Below, piece by piece: positions 48,201 through 58,400 of a stretch of DNA of 64,000 nt. A program made the position numbers and the translations under genes. The stretch comes from Anas platyrhynchos (Eukaryota > Chordata > Aves > Anseriformes > Anatidae). Numbering within the stretch: the first letter of the stretch is position 1; each line of letters begins with the position of its first letter. The stretch covers positions 11,767,501 to 11,831,500 of the forward strand of contig NC_092604.1 in assembly GCF_047663525.1 (NCBI RefSeq), written 5' to 3'. The notes below the pieces were generated by a model. That model had not been told where the DNA came from. It saw only the letters and a list, made by a program, of their open reading frames with translations, and ran no database searches.

Positions 48201-49792
48201 CTTCTTTAGATGTAATTAGGAGAGTTTGCAAGTCTTTAAATAATTCAAGAGCAGAACCTTCCCACCCTCATTTCTGAGCAAATGGTCTCTTCATTTCCAA
48301 AGAGGGTTCCACACTGCAGCTCAGAATATAAATAGAAAACGAAATGCCATTATATGTGCTTGTAAGGCTTGGATGAACATCAGAGAAGGATACATCTGCA
48401 GATTGCTTATGTCACAGATTTTAACAATGTTTGCATTTAATTAGATATTTAAAGAATGTAGATAAATCTTTAGGTTTCAGCTTCTGGGTCTGTGTAAAAG
48501 AATACAGTTGGAGCAGTGAAAGGTGAGATCTGTACGTTATTCTGGGCTTTGCAGTAGGCACGGTGCGTGACCTTGCGCGAGGTATTAATGATGAGCCTTT
48601 CAGAGGTGCTTGGTGCTTATGGCTCGCACTAATGTCGTTAGAGCTTTGTAGACTAACACTTTGTACGTTCCTGGGAAAGCGAAGACGCTGCCCCTCATGC
48701 TGGTCTGCCAGACTCCTGTAACACTGACCTTTTGGTGACTCCTGAGTAGATCAGATGTGCAACTGCTTTTTTAGTCCTGTTCCGTAATCACTGCTCCAAA
48801 TGTCCAGTGGTCCAGTGCAGGGGCTGTCATAAAGGTTATAAATTACTTCATGGATCGTTCTCTTGCCAAAGTTGTAACTTAGCTCTTGCATTAGATGCCT
48901 GGTTCCTTCAAAGTAAGCAGAAGAGTGAAAATTGGCATGCAGAAAAAAAAAAAAAACACCTTAGTGTAAAGACAGCTACATATAGAAAGAATAAAAATTG
49001 CTCTTAAGAATTTGGATCTTCGTCACTGTTCCAAAATAGAGGTAGTTGTTCTGTATAGACAGCCTTTCTCCTGTGTCTAGGCAGGTAGACCTGGCTGCTC
49101 CTCCTGTCCCCTGACATACTCCCTGTTGTCCTCAGCCCTCCAGATGGCAGGAAGGAGAGCACACGCTGTTCAGAGGGAAGATGCTGCTTCCCTTCTGGCT
49201 CCAGGGGCCTCCGTGAAAAGACAGAGCCCTGAGATCTGGGGGCTGGCTCTGCTGCTCATTCTTAGCCAGCCTTTTCCCTACCTACCTCTTATTTTGCTGG
49301 CTTAGTTTCCCCTTCTGAGATGTTATAAGAGTAACCAAAGTAAATGTTTGTGAAGTGTTTAGCTCTTCAAGCCCGTGTCCTTGAGGCTTTGTAAAATGGT
49401 TTATAATCCAGGCTGAGTATTTAATCAGCCTCTGCCCACAATGAATTGAATGCTGAGGAATGAGGGAAGTGTAACAGCCTGTAGCATCCTGCTCTGTGGA
49501 GATTTGGGAGTACAAATGGTAAGTGTGTGATGTGTTCTCACCGTGGGGGGAATGCTTGCCTGCTGCGTAAGGTAAGTTGTAGCTATTTTTAACTTTCCTG
49601 TCATTGAAGCATCCCAAAGGTGGAAGCATCTGCTGACCACAAGCCTAAACACGTTGTGCTTTCCATCTCTTGGCAGCCTTCGAGGATATGCTTGAAAACC
49701 CCCTGAACAGCACTCAGTGGATGAATGATCCCGAAACGGGGCCTGTCATGCTACAGATCTCCCGAATCTTCCAGACACTGAATCGCACGTAG
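33126..49792 (+). CDS. UBAC1: UBAC1 (KPC2), UBL/UBA/STI1 protein of the KPC ubiquitin ligase (gene level, ten exons)
   Basis: Exons are 33126-33263, 38637-38757, 40658-40731, 42016-42123, 42668-42770, 43460-43568, 44963-45194, 46296-46382, 47266-47404 and 49677-49792. They sum to 1227 nt, giving 408 residues plus TAG (human about 405). A ubiquitin-like domain occupies about 10-98. UBA1 lies at about 191-235 ([11 protein letters not shown]), after an acidic DEDEED stretch. An Ala/Glu/Pro-rich linker follows. UBA2 is at about 292-331 ([11 protein letters not shown]) and an STI1-like region at about 344-402 ([16 protein letters not shown], then [15 protein letters not shown]). In mammals UBAC1 partners RNF123 (KPC1) in the cytoplasm. 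It stabilises the ligase and delivers substrates such as p27Kip1 to the proteasome through its UBL and UBA domains. All domains are intact. The start [16 protein letters not shown] is the family N-terminus. Confidence 0.98.
33264..38636 (+). other. UBAC1: UBAC1 intron 1
   Basis: A 5.4-kb intron without a supported gene. It contains an AT-rich enhancer-like block at about 34790-35360, a hairpin-forming inverted repeat near 36112-36132, and otherwise unique sequence. No transposon is recognised. Confidence 0.85.
34790..35360 (+). promoter_or_regulatory. Candidate regulatory block in UBAC1 intron 1 with octamer
   Basis: An AT-rich, non-repetitive block with ATTTGCAT at 34943-34950 (perfect POU octamer), TTTAATTATCAGG, an 18-bp perfect palindrome at 34849-34866 and TAATATGG words. 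A regulatory role is inferred from texture and motifs. Confidence 0.3.
38637..38757 (+). CDS. UBAC1: UBAC1 exon 2, residues 47-86
   Basis: Acceptor TCTTCTGCAG|TGTGTA and donor GATAGAG|GTAAGA. It encodes the middle of the UBL domain ([17 protein letters not shown]) and ends in phase 1. Confidence 0.97.
38758..40657 (+). other. UBAC1: UBAC1 intron 2
   Basis: A 1.9-kb intron of unique sequence. No gene, RNA gene or recognised transposon is seen. Confidence 0.85.
40658..40731 (+). CDS. UBAC1: UBAC1 exon 3, residues 87-111
   Basis: Acceptor CTTTCTAG|ATGTCT and donor GAGAAA|GTGAGT. It encodes [17 protein letters not shown], the end of the UBL domain, and ends in phase 0. Confidence 0.97.
40732..42015 (+). 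other. UBAC1: UBAC1 intron 3
   Basis: A 1.3-kb intron that contains a two-copy 34-bp tandem repeat at 41344-41409 and nothing else recognisable. Confidence 0.85.
41344..41409 (+). repeat. 34-bp tandem duplication
   Basis: Two copies of a 34-bp unit starting CTGTAGGTATTGGTG (at 41344 and 41378), differing by a few substitutions. It is a local duplication within UBAC1 intron 3. Confidence 0.85.
42016..42123 (+). CDS. UBAC1: UBAC1 exon 4, residues 112-147
   Basis: Acceptor CATCCTTCAG|AGGAAA and donor AGGGAT|GTAAGT. It encodes the charged linker [20 protein letters not shown] and ends in phase 0. Confidence 0.97.
42124..42667 (+). other. UBAC1: UBAC1 intron 4
   Basis: A 544-nt intron with consensus ends. 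Nothing else is seen in it. Confidence 0.88.
42668..42770 (+). CDS. UBAC1: UBAC1 exon 5, residues 148-182
   Basis: Acceptor TTCTTGCAG|TTCCAG and donor GCAAATG|GTATGA. It encodes the helical segment [20 protein letters not shown] and ends in phase 1. Confidence 0.97.
42771..43459 (+). other. UBAC1: UBAC1 intron 5
   Basis: A 689-nt intron. A 105-codon open frame (43116-43433) inside it shows no domain and is not supported. Confidence 0.88.
43460..43568 (+). CDS. UBAC1: UBAC1 exon 6, residues 182-217 (UBA1 start)
   Basis: Acceptor TATATCTAG|CCATGC and donor AAATCA|GTAAGT. It encodes the acidic stretch and the first helices of UBA1 with the MGF loop at 203-205. It ends in phase 2. Confidence 0.97.
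43569..44962 (+). other. UBAC1: UBAC1 intron 6
   Basis: A 1.4-kb intron of unique sequence. Nothing else is recognised. Confidence 0.88.
44963..45194 (+). CDS. UBAC1: UBAC1 exon 7, residues 218-295 (UBA1 end, linker)
   Basis: Acceptor TTTCTTTCCAG|TATGTC and donor CCACGA|GTACGC. It completes UBA1 ([12 protein letters not shown]). It also encodes the Ala/Glu-rich low-complexity linker and the basic [17 protein letters not shown] segment. It ends in phase 0. Confidence 0.97.
45195..46295 (+). other. UBAC1: UBAC1 intron 7
   Basis: A 1.1-kb AT-rich intron. A CACAGAATC word near 45256 is reminiscent of a CR1 end but too short to call. Confidence 0.88.
46296..46382 (+). CDS. UBAC1: UBAC1 exon 8, residues 296-324 (UBA2)
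   Basis: Acceptor AATCTTACAG|GCTGTC and donor GCAGCC|GTGAGT. It encodes most of UBA2 with the MGF loop at 303-305. It is phase 0 on both sides. Confidence 0.97.
46383..47265 (+). other. UBAC1: UBAC1 intron 8
   Basis: An 883-nt intron. A segment near 46918-46960 (GTTGGGCTGGATGGTTCTTC) vaguely resembles part of a CR1 element, but the similarity is too weak to annotate. Confidence 0.85.
47266..47404 (+). CDS. UBAC1: UBAC1 exon 9, residues 325-370 (STI1-like start)
   Basis: Acceptor TTTCTTTCAG|TGTGAA and donor CTACTAG|GTAAGT. It encodes [18 protein letters not shown] and the first half of the STI1-like region. It ends in phase 1. Confidence 0.97.
47405..49676 (+). other. UBAC1: UBAC1 intron 9
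   Basis: A 2.3-kb intron of unique sequence with a short A run near 47777. No gene or small RNA is recognised. Confidence 0.87.
49677..49792 (+). CDS. UBAC1: UBAC1 exon 10, residues 371-408
   Basis: Acceptor TCTCTTGGCAG|CCTTCG. It encodes the second half of the STI1-like region, ending with [11 protein letters not shown], before TAG at 49790-49792. Confidence 0.97.
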
Positions 49793-49851
49793 AGGGGGAT
49801 GCCAGTCCACTGTGCCACTTCCTACTGTCCCTCGTGTCACCTTCTCCTCAC

Positions 49852-49906
49852 GGGGGGGTGCATGGGTTGTTGGGAGGGGTGGGGGGTGGAAGGGGCAGGA
49901 GGGGGC
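49852..49906 (+). other. G-quadruplex-prone tract in UBAC1 3' UTR
   Basis: At least six runs of three or more G within 55 nt on the transcribed-sense strand (GGGAGGGGTGGGGGGTGG core), just after the stop codon. It could fold as an RNA G-quadruplex. Folding is inferred. Confidence 0.6.
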
Positions 49907-50037
49907 AGATTCTGGCCGAGGGGGTGTCTCGCACGGGGTATGTAGTTAACGGCCAACTGCAGTTAATTGCCTTGTGGATTTAGTGTTAGTGGAAGAGGTT
50001 TGAAGACTTGTTTATGTTTTTCAGGTATTAGGCTAAA

Positions 50038-50043
50038 AATAAA
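50038..50043 (+). terminator. UBAC1: UBAC1 proximal polyadenylation signal
   Basis: AATAAA followed within 25 nt by GGTTTTGTG, a GU-rich downstream element. Confidence 0.6.
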
Positions 50044-51588
50044 GTATATCAAAAATAGGAAAAGGTTTTGTGAAAACAATTAAGGATCTGTTGGAAAGAA
50101 ATACGATATTGCTTGTCAAAAAGGCCTGTGACAGTAGTTTTCTAGCCAGTTTTACTAGCGTCTGGCTAATGTTTACAAAAGGTCACTGACCACTAGCATA
50201 GGATATTAATCATCTCCATGCAGTATTAATTTATGGCTATATCAAATTATAAAATGCTTTTTAAAATTGATTCTTAGGAAACGTTTTTTAAAAGTCCAAA
50301 TATTGGGAGAGCAAGCACATTTCTATCCAAACTTGTCTGTCTTGCATTATAATTTAAACAGAGTAATTCACAGATGGAATTCTTTTAATAAATAGCATTA
50401 CTTTTTCCTATTTATTTTCTGCGTTAGTGTCGTTCCAGTCCCGCAGCAGTTACACTTGCAGGAGGTTCTCTGCCAGCTACGTTAAAGATGCAGTATCTCT
50501 TTCGCAACAGAACTTACTCCACCGACCCTTGGATTCTCAAGTAGGCTGCAGTTCATCAGTTTACACTATGCCATATCGTAGTGCAAAGAGGATATCTTCA
50601 CCTTGATTTTTTTCCATTTCTGTGTGCACGGTTTTGGAAGGGGGGACTTTGACTTTGTTTCAAACGGTTTGCAAAAAAAGCTACTAATTTGCATGGGTTT
50701 TCAGTGAATGGTGATCTGCAAAGACGCAGAAACACTTAGGCTTTTATCTTGTTTACCGTATTTAAAAGCACGCTTAAAATTATCTACTTTGAGATAGAAG
50801 TGTTTCTTCTTGACCCTTTCACCTTGGAAATACCAAGAAAGTCAGGCTGTGTCTTCCCTAGTTTTGTCAGAAGATTGACTTAAGGTTTCGGACAGTGGTT
50901 GTGGGCTTATTAAGGAAAGAACTCACCGGTGAATTGCCAGCTAGTCGTCATGATTGGGCCATGCAGGTGTTTATTTTTTTATACAGGCTGAACAAAAATG
51001 TTTGTTTTCAAGTTAGTGAAACCTGGTTGATGTCTGTCATAATCCCTGCTGTGTCTTGCATTGGAAAGGCAGGACAGGCGAGACCTGCTTCTCCAAAGTG
51101 CAGTTTAATCAGAAGGAGACCTTATCCTTAAATAGCACAGAGGTGTCTGTCAAATAGAGAGATCCTAAATAACTCTGCTAGTCACCTTTATTTTACAGCT
51201 GTTTTTGTGCAGTTATTTTTTTTAAAACGAAAATGTAACAAGATGCAACTCGAAACCTTTATAACAAGTTTTGGCCTGAACTTGGCATCTAATCTGTGCT
51301 ATTATGCAGTCAAGGCACTGAAGTTGCCAATTTCACATAATTAGTATGAAGGGTGGGGAAACCAAAACAGCATGAGATTTTATCTCAACTTACTATCCCA
51401 GGATTTTTTAATTTGTTATCTGTAAATTCATATTAAGCTTTACAGTTCATGACAGCTGAAATACTTTTACATTTAGAAATTCTAAGATTTAGAGATGTTT
51501 GTTCAAATTGGACAGTAAAAATGTTTTTCTGGATTCTTCTAAGAACAGATTTGACAGCACGATGTTAAGTTGTAACTTTGTCTTGCAG

Positions 51589-51621
51589 TACTAAAAGCAA
51601 GGAACCGGATTCTGCAACCCA
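51589..51621 (+). other. Exon-like segment A downstream of UBAC1
   Basis: A 33-nt segment between the acceptor TTTGTCTTGCAG and the donor CCCA|GTAAGT. Read after a phase-1 exon (as UBAC1 exon 9 is), it is open and encodes LKARNRILQP. It ends again in phase 1. No transcript support is available here. Confidence 0.2.
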
Positions 51622-51861
51622 GTAAGTTCAGCACAAATACTTGTGGCTAGTTGTGACTGAAGGTTGTAGCATTATGAAAGATGAGATTTTTAAAAGACAA
51701 AGCTGGGAAAAGACTATCCTGTAGTTTGGGTGGGTTTTGGCTTCTGAATGAGTAAGTAGAGGTTCAGAATTACTGAATAGATACTTGGGAAGCTGTCTCT
51801 CGCTCTTGGAAGAGCGTAAAGGCTTGTTAAAAGACCATTTCTATGCTGCTTTTGGTTTCAG

Positions 51862-51911
51862 TAATACGTGATCAGACTCTAGAGTGGCTGCAGAGCTTCC
51901 AGACAGACCAG
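51862..51911 (+). other. Exon-like segment B downstream of UBAC1
   Basis: A 50-nt segment between the acceptor TTTGGTTTCAG and the donor ACCAG|GTGAGA. It is open in the frame carried over from segment A and encodes IRDQTLEWLQSFQTDQ, ending in phase 0. Confidence 0.2.
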
Positions 51912-52112
51912 GTGAGAATCACCTGTCAGCTTTAAGTCCTTCCAAACCCTTGGCCTCTGGTTTGCTAGCAAAGCCTGGGTGAGTGGCCACGTGGCAGGAG
52001 CACACAACCCACATTGCCTGCACTGGCACGGGAGGAGCTGCCCCTGGGACTGTCTGTTGGCTCTGACGTGGCAATGTGGAGGATGAATTTGAACCAGCTG
52101 TCTAATTTTTAG

Positions 52113-52343
52113 GTGGATGAAACTGAACATGTTCCTGATTTGCTGTCTGACCTCTTTCAGAGGAGCAGAGTGGCCGCTTCTAAGGGTGGAAGTTCGCTGC
52201 TTGTGCATTCTGCAGCGTGGTGCTACCAGGAGCTGCTGCTGAGCGGGTTCTTTCACCCCCGGTTTGGTAGAGGTGATAAAGGCCATCAGAGCTGCCTCCC
52301 TTGGTATGTCAGAACAGGATCAGTGCCACTGACCATCGTATAA
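52113..52343 (+). other. Exon-like segment C downstream of UBAC1
   Basis: Preceded by the acceptor TCTAATTTTTAG. In the frame carried over from segment B it stays open for 76 codons (VDETEHVPDLLSDLFQ at its start) to a TAA at 52341-52343. A GTATGT donor-like site lies at 52304. No known domain is recognised. Confidence 0.2.
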
Positions 52344-52522
52344 GGAAAAAAGCATGAGTAAAATGAGGCGCACACATGTAAGAGACAAAAGTAAGGATAC
52401 CCAGCTTCAACATGACCTAATGTTGTAGCAACAGTTAGAAACTGTACAGATAAAGGAATACTGCATCTTTAAAATGCTCGAAGGCTTGAGAATGTGGTTG
52501 TTCCTGGCTTTTCTCATTTCAG

Positions 52523-52551
52523 AGCTTGGCAATTACCCAGCTGAAGTGTTG
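52523..52551 (+). other. Exon-like segment D downstream of UBAC1
   Basis: A 29-nt segment between a strong acceptor (CTTTTCTCATTTCAG) and a strong donor (TTG|GTGAGT). It does not continue the frame of segment C, so its relation to the others is unclear. Confidence 0.12.
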
Positions 52552-55448
52552 GTGAGTGTGTTCTTCTAATCTGCCAAACCAGCTTGTTGCTTGGTATGGC
52601 TGCTTGTCTCGTGAGAACTTTAGCTCCCACCGGGCAGTCTCTGAAAGAGGCCAAAACTTACGAGGTGTGGTGTGTTCACAGCAAGGCATAAGAGTTGATC
52701 TAGAAAAAACTACCCTTTAGGTTAAACAAACCCTCTGAGGAATTGATCAAGGCATCAGTGTTGTGCTATGGGTATGAATTAGTAGTGGGCTTAGGGAGCT
52801 GTGTGTCCTTGCAACACGTGGGTGTATTCATGCTGCTTCATCAGTTAAAGGTGGGTTGAGGGAAGCTAAGTGCATTGTGCTTGCAAAAGTATCGACTGTA
52901 GCAATTTTTACAAAACCTGCAAAATACTGAAGGGTCACTGCTATTTAGTCAGTGTGCACAGGCAGGTCTCCAGGCACAGTGTATGTCACAGGAGTGCTGC
53001 CAGGGGTGCAAACTGTCCTGTTCTGAGGCTGAAGGCTAGAGGACTGGTGGATCTGGTCTGCAAACCAGTGAGAGGTCCCTAAGCAATTTGGAAATCAAGT
53101 TTTTGTTAAAAATAAATATTAAAACTCATTTTGTGAGGAATAAGGATTTACAGGTTCAGGTCCTGTGCTTGTCTTTCTGGTGTTCAAGTTAAAACTAGGA
53201 AAGACATGTCGTGCTTAAGTGTCTTACAACATGGTCAAGGGAATATTTGGAAGCCTGTGAAATCATGGAAAAGTAAGGAATCATGGAAGAGGGGTGCTAG
53301 GAGGCTCTTAAAGTGCAGTGTCTGTTTCTTATAGTTTTAGCTCTTTGCCCCATACATTAATAAAGACAATCTTCTGCCTTTTGATATTACATGACTCTTG
53401 AAAGCTAGCTATTTATTTAAATGTATGTAATTTATAATTTTGTCATCAAAACACTGATATTTTTAATAGAAATGTACTATATGGAAGTTTGTTCTCAGGG
53501 CTTCATGTTTATACTCTGTAGGGGGATGCATTTAAAAGGATGTATTTGGAAAAAATGCCAGTGGCCACTTTGCAGCTTGGACCTTGGTTGGTCTTGACCT
53601 GTGAGACCAAGCTAGCGTAACGCTCCTGATAAACCTCTTGTGTTAGGTACAGTCCAAAGAATCTGCCATTCTTTTCTCTCCACGCGAGCAGTGGCACGAG
53701 TCTTCCTTTAAGGTTGCTGCATCATCACATGGAGGTGGTCACACAAGATTACCCAGCCCCTTCACAGTTCGCTGATCTTTACACCGTTTCAAGGACGCTT
53801 CTGTTCTCCATGCAGCTGGAAAATTAACTTGCACTGTTTCAAAAGCAGTCAGTGCACTTCTGCTCTTCTGGGGAAGTGTGAGGTTTGTTCCTGCAAGAAC
53901 TCTGAAACCTGCAGCTAATTGCTGCTGCTCGGCTGCTCGCAGCCGTTGTCACAGATGTGTCCCAGAACCTTGACCCCCATTTTGTTCCTCGCTGTCCTGG
54001 AACCAAGCTTGTCTTTTGGAGATTGATCTTCATATCCAAGAAATGCTTAAGTGGTTATTGAAATCCTTTTTAGTTGGGACTGTTTTTTTTCCACGTAATG
54101 ATTCACGGGCTGAGGATCTTTAATGTATTTTGAAAGTCGTTTAAATAAGCATTGCACCAAATGAATGTATTGTGACACTGTCAGCAAATGTTGCCTGTAG
54201 AAGAGAGAGGAGAGGTTCCCAGGGATCTCAACTTCAGCAGTAATTTTCCTAAAGTATTGTGCGCAGGATAGTGAGTGTTTCATCCAAGGTAATAGCTCAT
54301 TTTTCTACTTGTAATAAGTAGCATTTTTATTAACTGGCAGAAGAGCAGCACTTGCAGCTGGGTATTTCCATTCAATTGTACCTTGTTATGCTTTGAGGCA
54401 TAAGCAAGCCACTGACTGTCCTCTCTGGGGCCGGTTATTTTTCTGAAGCATTTGTCTTGGCCCTCATCAGAGTTAGGCTGGTTGGTGAGCCTAGCATGGG
54501 TTGCAACCCCAATGTTCCTGCAGAGGAAAAAGCAAGCAGTGTACTTTATGTCTCCATGAATGTGTTGTCGTGGTGGTTGTGCTCATCTTCATCCAAACAT
54601 CTGGGTATAACTGCAAAATTTTTTTAAGGACCTCTTGCCCTAGATTTAAAGATCTTCAATGCAGATCCTGTTTGCAGCATGTGAACTTCAATAAATGTAT
54701 TAAATTCTTTCTGAATTTGGATATAGTTTTATATCATGCTCTGGGGAGAGGGAAGAAATCAGATCATGTTTTAAACAAAGCCCCACAAAACAGTGTCTTT
54801 GTTACAGCAGGTAACAGGGGCCTGTAGAGATTTTTAATTTGCATATTTTTATCATAGTTAATGAACTGTACAAGAATGATTTGCTATCCAGCACTTACCA
54901 CAAGGTAGCACCGGTAAAATTATATTGCAAGGTACTGACGTAACGTTTTTCATTTCACCTGTGTATAAAACAATTAGGTACAGCATACGATAATTTTTAT
55001 ATGGAGCTGACACTGATGTGTGGCATGCACAGCTGTTTCTAAGATGTAATGTTACTTTTATGAAGCTTAACTAGGGCGGACATCACTGAGCCTGTGAATT
55101 CAGCATTCATTCTGGACACGTTCGCGTGGGTCGATGACTTCTCCCTGGCTGGGGAGACCAGCAGGCTTTGCTTTGATACAGGAGCCCTCCAGGCAGCAAG
55201 TAAGAAGTGCTACCGATTTGTTATCCTTCTAAACAGTCACTGTTGTCTACTGAAACATGCCCCTAGAAGTTATTGAGGTCGTTAGCAAAGCCAGACCCAT
55301 TCAGATTGGAACTGTTATGTACCTTTAGCATGTGGAGAAAGCACACCCACAAGCGAGACTAGAATGAATGCTGAGTCCTTAAGCCTGCTCACACGTACAC
55401 ACTAAAGACACTGATGTTGTATGCTGTAAATTTATAATATATCTTAAA

Positions 55449-55454
55449 AATAAA
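55449..55454 (+). terminator. Strong distal polyadenylation signal
   Basis: AATAAA preceded by U-rich and UGUA-type sequence (TGTATGCTGTAAATT) and followed by TTTTTTTGATTT and GGTGTT elements. This is the most complete polyadenylation context in the window and probably ends a long UBAC1 transcript. Confidence 0.55.
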
Positions 55455-58400
55455 GTTTTTTTGATTTATTACAAGGTGTTCCGAAATGTTATTTTCAGAA
55501 GTAGCGGAGGTTTATGAACAATTTGGAGTTGGGTTCCTTGCACCTGGAGACTGCTGGAGTTGTTTCTCAAGAAATAAGGTATTTTGTAGGGTTATTTATC
55601 AGCTATAACGGAACTTGAGGAGCAAATCCTGGTTCAATAACTGGTTTTGCACCTGGAAACTATTTCTCTATTTCCCAGAACAAAGTTGGATTGCTAGGAT
55701 TCATCACAAGGGCAATGTGAAACGAGATTTTAGTGATCCCCTGTGGTGGACTGATGCTATTTAAGAAGGATTTGTCTCGAACACATTGGCTGATGAATTG
55801 GAATTTGCTTTCTCAATAAGGGAGCTCTCATTAAGGAGAATCGTTTGAGCAAACAGCAGCCGGCACTGCTGGGATGCGGCAACTTGCACACGACTGTACC
55901 AAAACGCTGTTCTCCGCTTATGTGGCACCAGTGCTGCTGCTGCTCTCTGGCAATGAACTCTGAAGCTCCTCTGAGCTTTGCCCACGTGTTTGTGGTTGCC
56001 TTGGAGGCAACTGATTAAGAGTGTAAATGCGTGAGGTTTTTTCTCTAAAGACTAAGGTGGGGTTATTAGCATTTTTACACAATGTTCAGGGCAAGGGAGA
56101 GCACCTGCCAGCAGCCTGTTTGTTTAGCGCATGTTCCAGCCACTTGTGAGGAGCTCAGAATAATTTTCATTATATCTTTTCATTATATCCTGTGAAAGAT
56201 GGAGGATTAGAGCATGAGGCATCCAAGCCCTTGCTATTCGGTGCAGGCTTTGAGTGCAGTGTTATTAAATGCAGGTATTCTGTTGGTGCCAGGTGGCCAC
56301 TGACTTAAATTGCCTTCAGTGCACAAATTAGCAGCAGGCTCCAGGACACTTCAGGGTCCCTCTCTGCAGTGATTTAAATTAAAACAAAAGCAAATAAACC
56401 TCTGCGAGCAGCCTGTGGTATATCATTAGATAATGGTACTTGTGTACCGAAACTGGTGCAGCAGGTCTAGGCAGAAATCCACACCTTGCAAAATTAAAAA
56501 GTGCCTGCTATCTCAGCGACAAGATGGGCTGTAATTGGCACGGTGTTTGCAGGAGATGAGCCGCGTGCCTTCAGCACGGAGAGGTGACACCTGCATTCCT
56601 GAGCAGTGATAAAGGGAACGCTCCTGCTGCCGTGGCCCGAGCGTTACCTCCAGCTCCCATCAAAGCCTCAGCCTGCACTGCAAAGGGAAGGTGAGTACAG
56701 GCTGCACCCGGCTGTGGAGATCCAACTCGTTAGTAATGTCTCACCTTGCCAGCACCAGCAGAATCAGTGTGGCAAGAGTTGTTCCAGTTTCCTCAGGGGT
56801 TGGTTACCGTAGCTTCTCCCAGCAAAGCAAGCTGTTCAGTGTCCTGGCTTTCCCTTCCACGCACACGCTATTCTCCCATGAACTGAAGGTCTGCAGGAAG
56901 GAGCAGAACGGCGTAAAACTACCTAGCTGGCTCCTCCAACGTACCTGCCTGCTCTGGCTTCCAGCAGGAACAGAAGGAAGCAGCAGCTGCTGCCCGTGTG
57001 AGCTCTGGCAGCCCAACGCAGTCAGATCAGGGCTGCAGCCCCCTCTGTACAAGGTGCAGCAATCTGGTAACTTGTTCTGTGCTTGATCCTGATATTTTGT
57101 AGTGATCTTCCTGGAAAGGGGGAGTCTCCCAAAAGAAGCTGCAGCTGTGGAAGCTGCTGAGGATGTCTTGCTACATGGTGGTAGGTTTGGGGCAGAATTA
57201 ATGGAGCTAATTCTTTTTTTCCTCTTCTCATTACTCAAAACCTGAACTTGAAATGCAAGCCTTGCACTTGTGAGCTGAACACTGCTTCTGCAGCGTGGTC
57301 CTGGAAAATGGCTTGAAACGGGCAGGGCTCTGGCGTGTGTGTGTGCACGACAGCAGCGTTGGTGTAAGGCTGCTGGGGGTGACCTGAGAGTGCAGTGCCA
57401 GCCCTGGGTGTCCCGTGTCATCGGGAATCTGTCACTTGTGGAGGTGGGGGAGGGACGCCAGTAACTCGAGCTGTCCTGCACCAAAATAAACCTGGAGAGG
57501 TGGCCACAGCACCCTCACGCCCAGGGTGTAAACTTAGACGTGCAGCTGGGGAGCGGTGCCCAGGCGCCAGACCTGGGCTCAGTGACTCTGGCTGGGGTCC
57601 TGCATGGATCCTGCACCCCGGGCTCTGTACTGCCGCTTCCTGGGGCTGTCACGGGGAAGAGCTGCGCTCTCCAACAGGGTTTGTGAAATGCAGCCGGGCT
57701 GCTGATGCCACCGGTGGTTGCACAAGGAGCACGTTGGGACGCAGCACGTGGGAGCTGGTCGAGCTGGTTCAAGGCGAGGGCTCTGTACCTACTGCAGGCT
57801 TCGAACCTTCTGCTTGGCTGTTTGATCCCTTCCCTCTCCTGATGGTGCTGCACAGCTGTGAGCAGAGCATCCTGAAGAAATTATTCATGGAAGACTTGTG
57901 GCACTTATGCATGGTGCGGTTACGTGGCTTTTATGAGCTGTAGCCTGGCATAAACCACACTCATGTTAAAGCCAGCCTCCGTGTGCCCTCTGCCAAAGGG
58001 CTGCTCTGCAGGGAATGCAGGCCCAGTGGTCTCGTGCCCACGGCAGCTCCCACACGCCCAGGGTTTGGTTGAATTATTCAGCTCCTGCTCGTTGCCGTGG
58101 CACACAGCAGCCCTTGGAAGAGCGCAGCCCGCGGTGCCGTGCTGTAGCTGCTGGCTGTGATGTGCCAGCGTGCAGCCTCCTCCCTCTGTCCACCTTGCAT
58201 GAAGGCCGTGAGCATTTGGGACATCTCCTTGGACCTCTCCCTGGATTTCTTAGCATCAAGGGTCTGATTTTTGCTCCCTTCTGCATGGTCCTGGCAGAGG
58301 GGCAGCAGCCAGGCTGGCTGTGAGCCAGGCGGTGCAGGCTGCCGGCCCCGCACAGCCCCTCGGTGTGATGTGCAGGAAAAGGAAAATAGTTTGGGCCCTT

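Larger units (their letters stand above)
49793..50065 (+). other. UBAC1: UBAC1 proximal 3' UTR
   Basis: Runs from the TAG to just beyond AATAAA at 50038-50043. It contains a G-rich stretch at 49852-49906. Transcripts ending here would have a UTR of about 270 nt, like the compact human form; the exact cleavage site is not visible. Confidence 0.6.
50066..55480 (+). other. UBAC1 downstream region, possible extended 3' UTR
   Basis: About 5.4 kb of AT-rich unique sequence between the proximal and distal polyadenylation signals. Further AATAAA hexamers occur near 53110, 53357 and 54688. Four exon-like segments with good splice sites (51589-52551) lie inside. No established gene is recognised. It may be an extended UBAC1 3' UTR, alternative terminal exons, or plain intergenic DNA. 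Confidence 0.4.

Noticed and set aside
57395-57943. A 182-codon + strand open frame
   Set aside because: Composition is typical of GC-rich intergenic DNA, the opposite strand is also open, and no motif is recognised.
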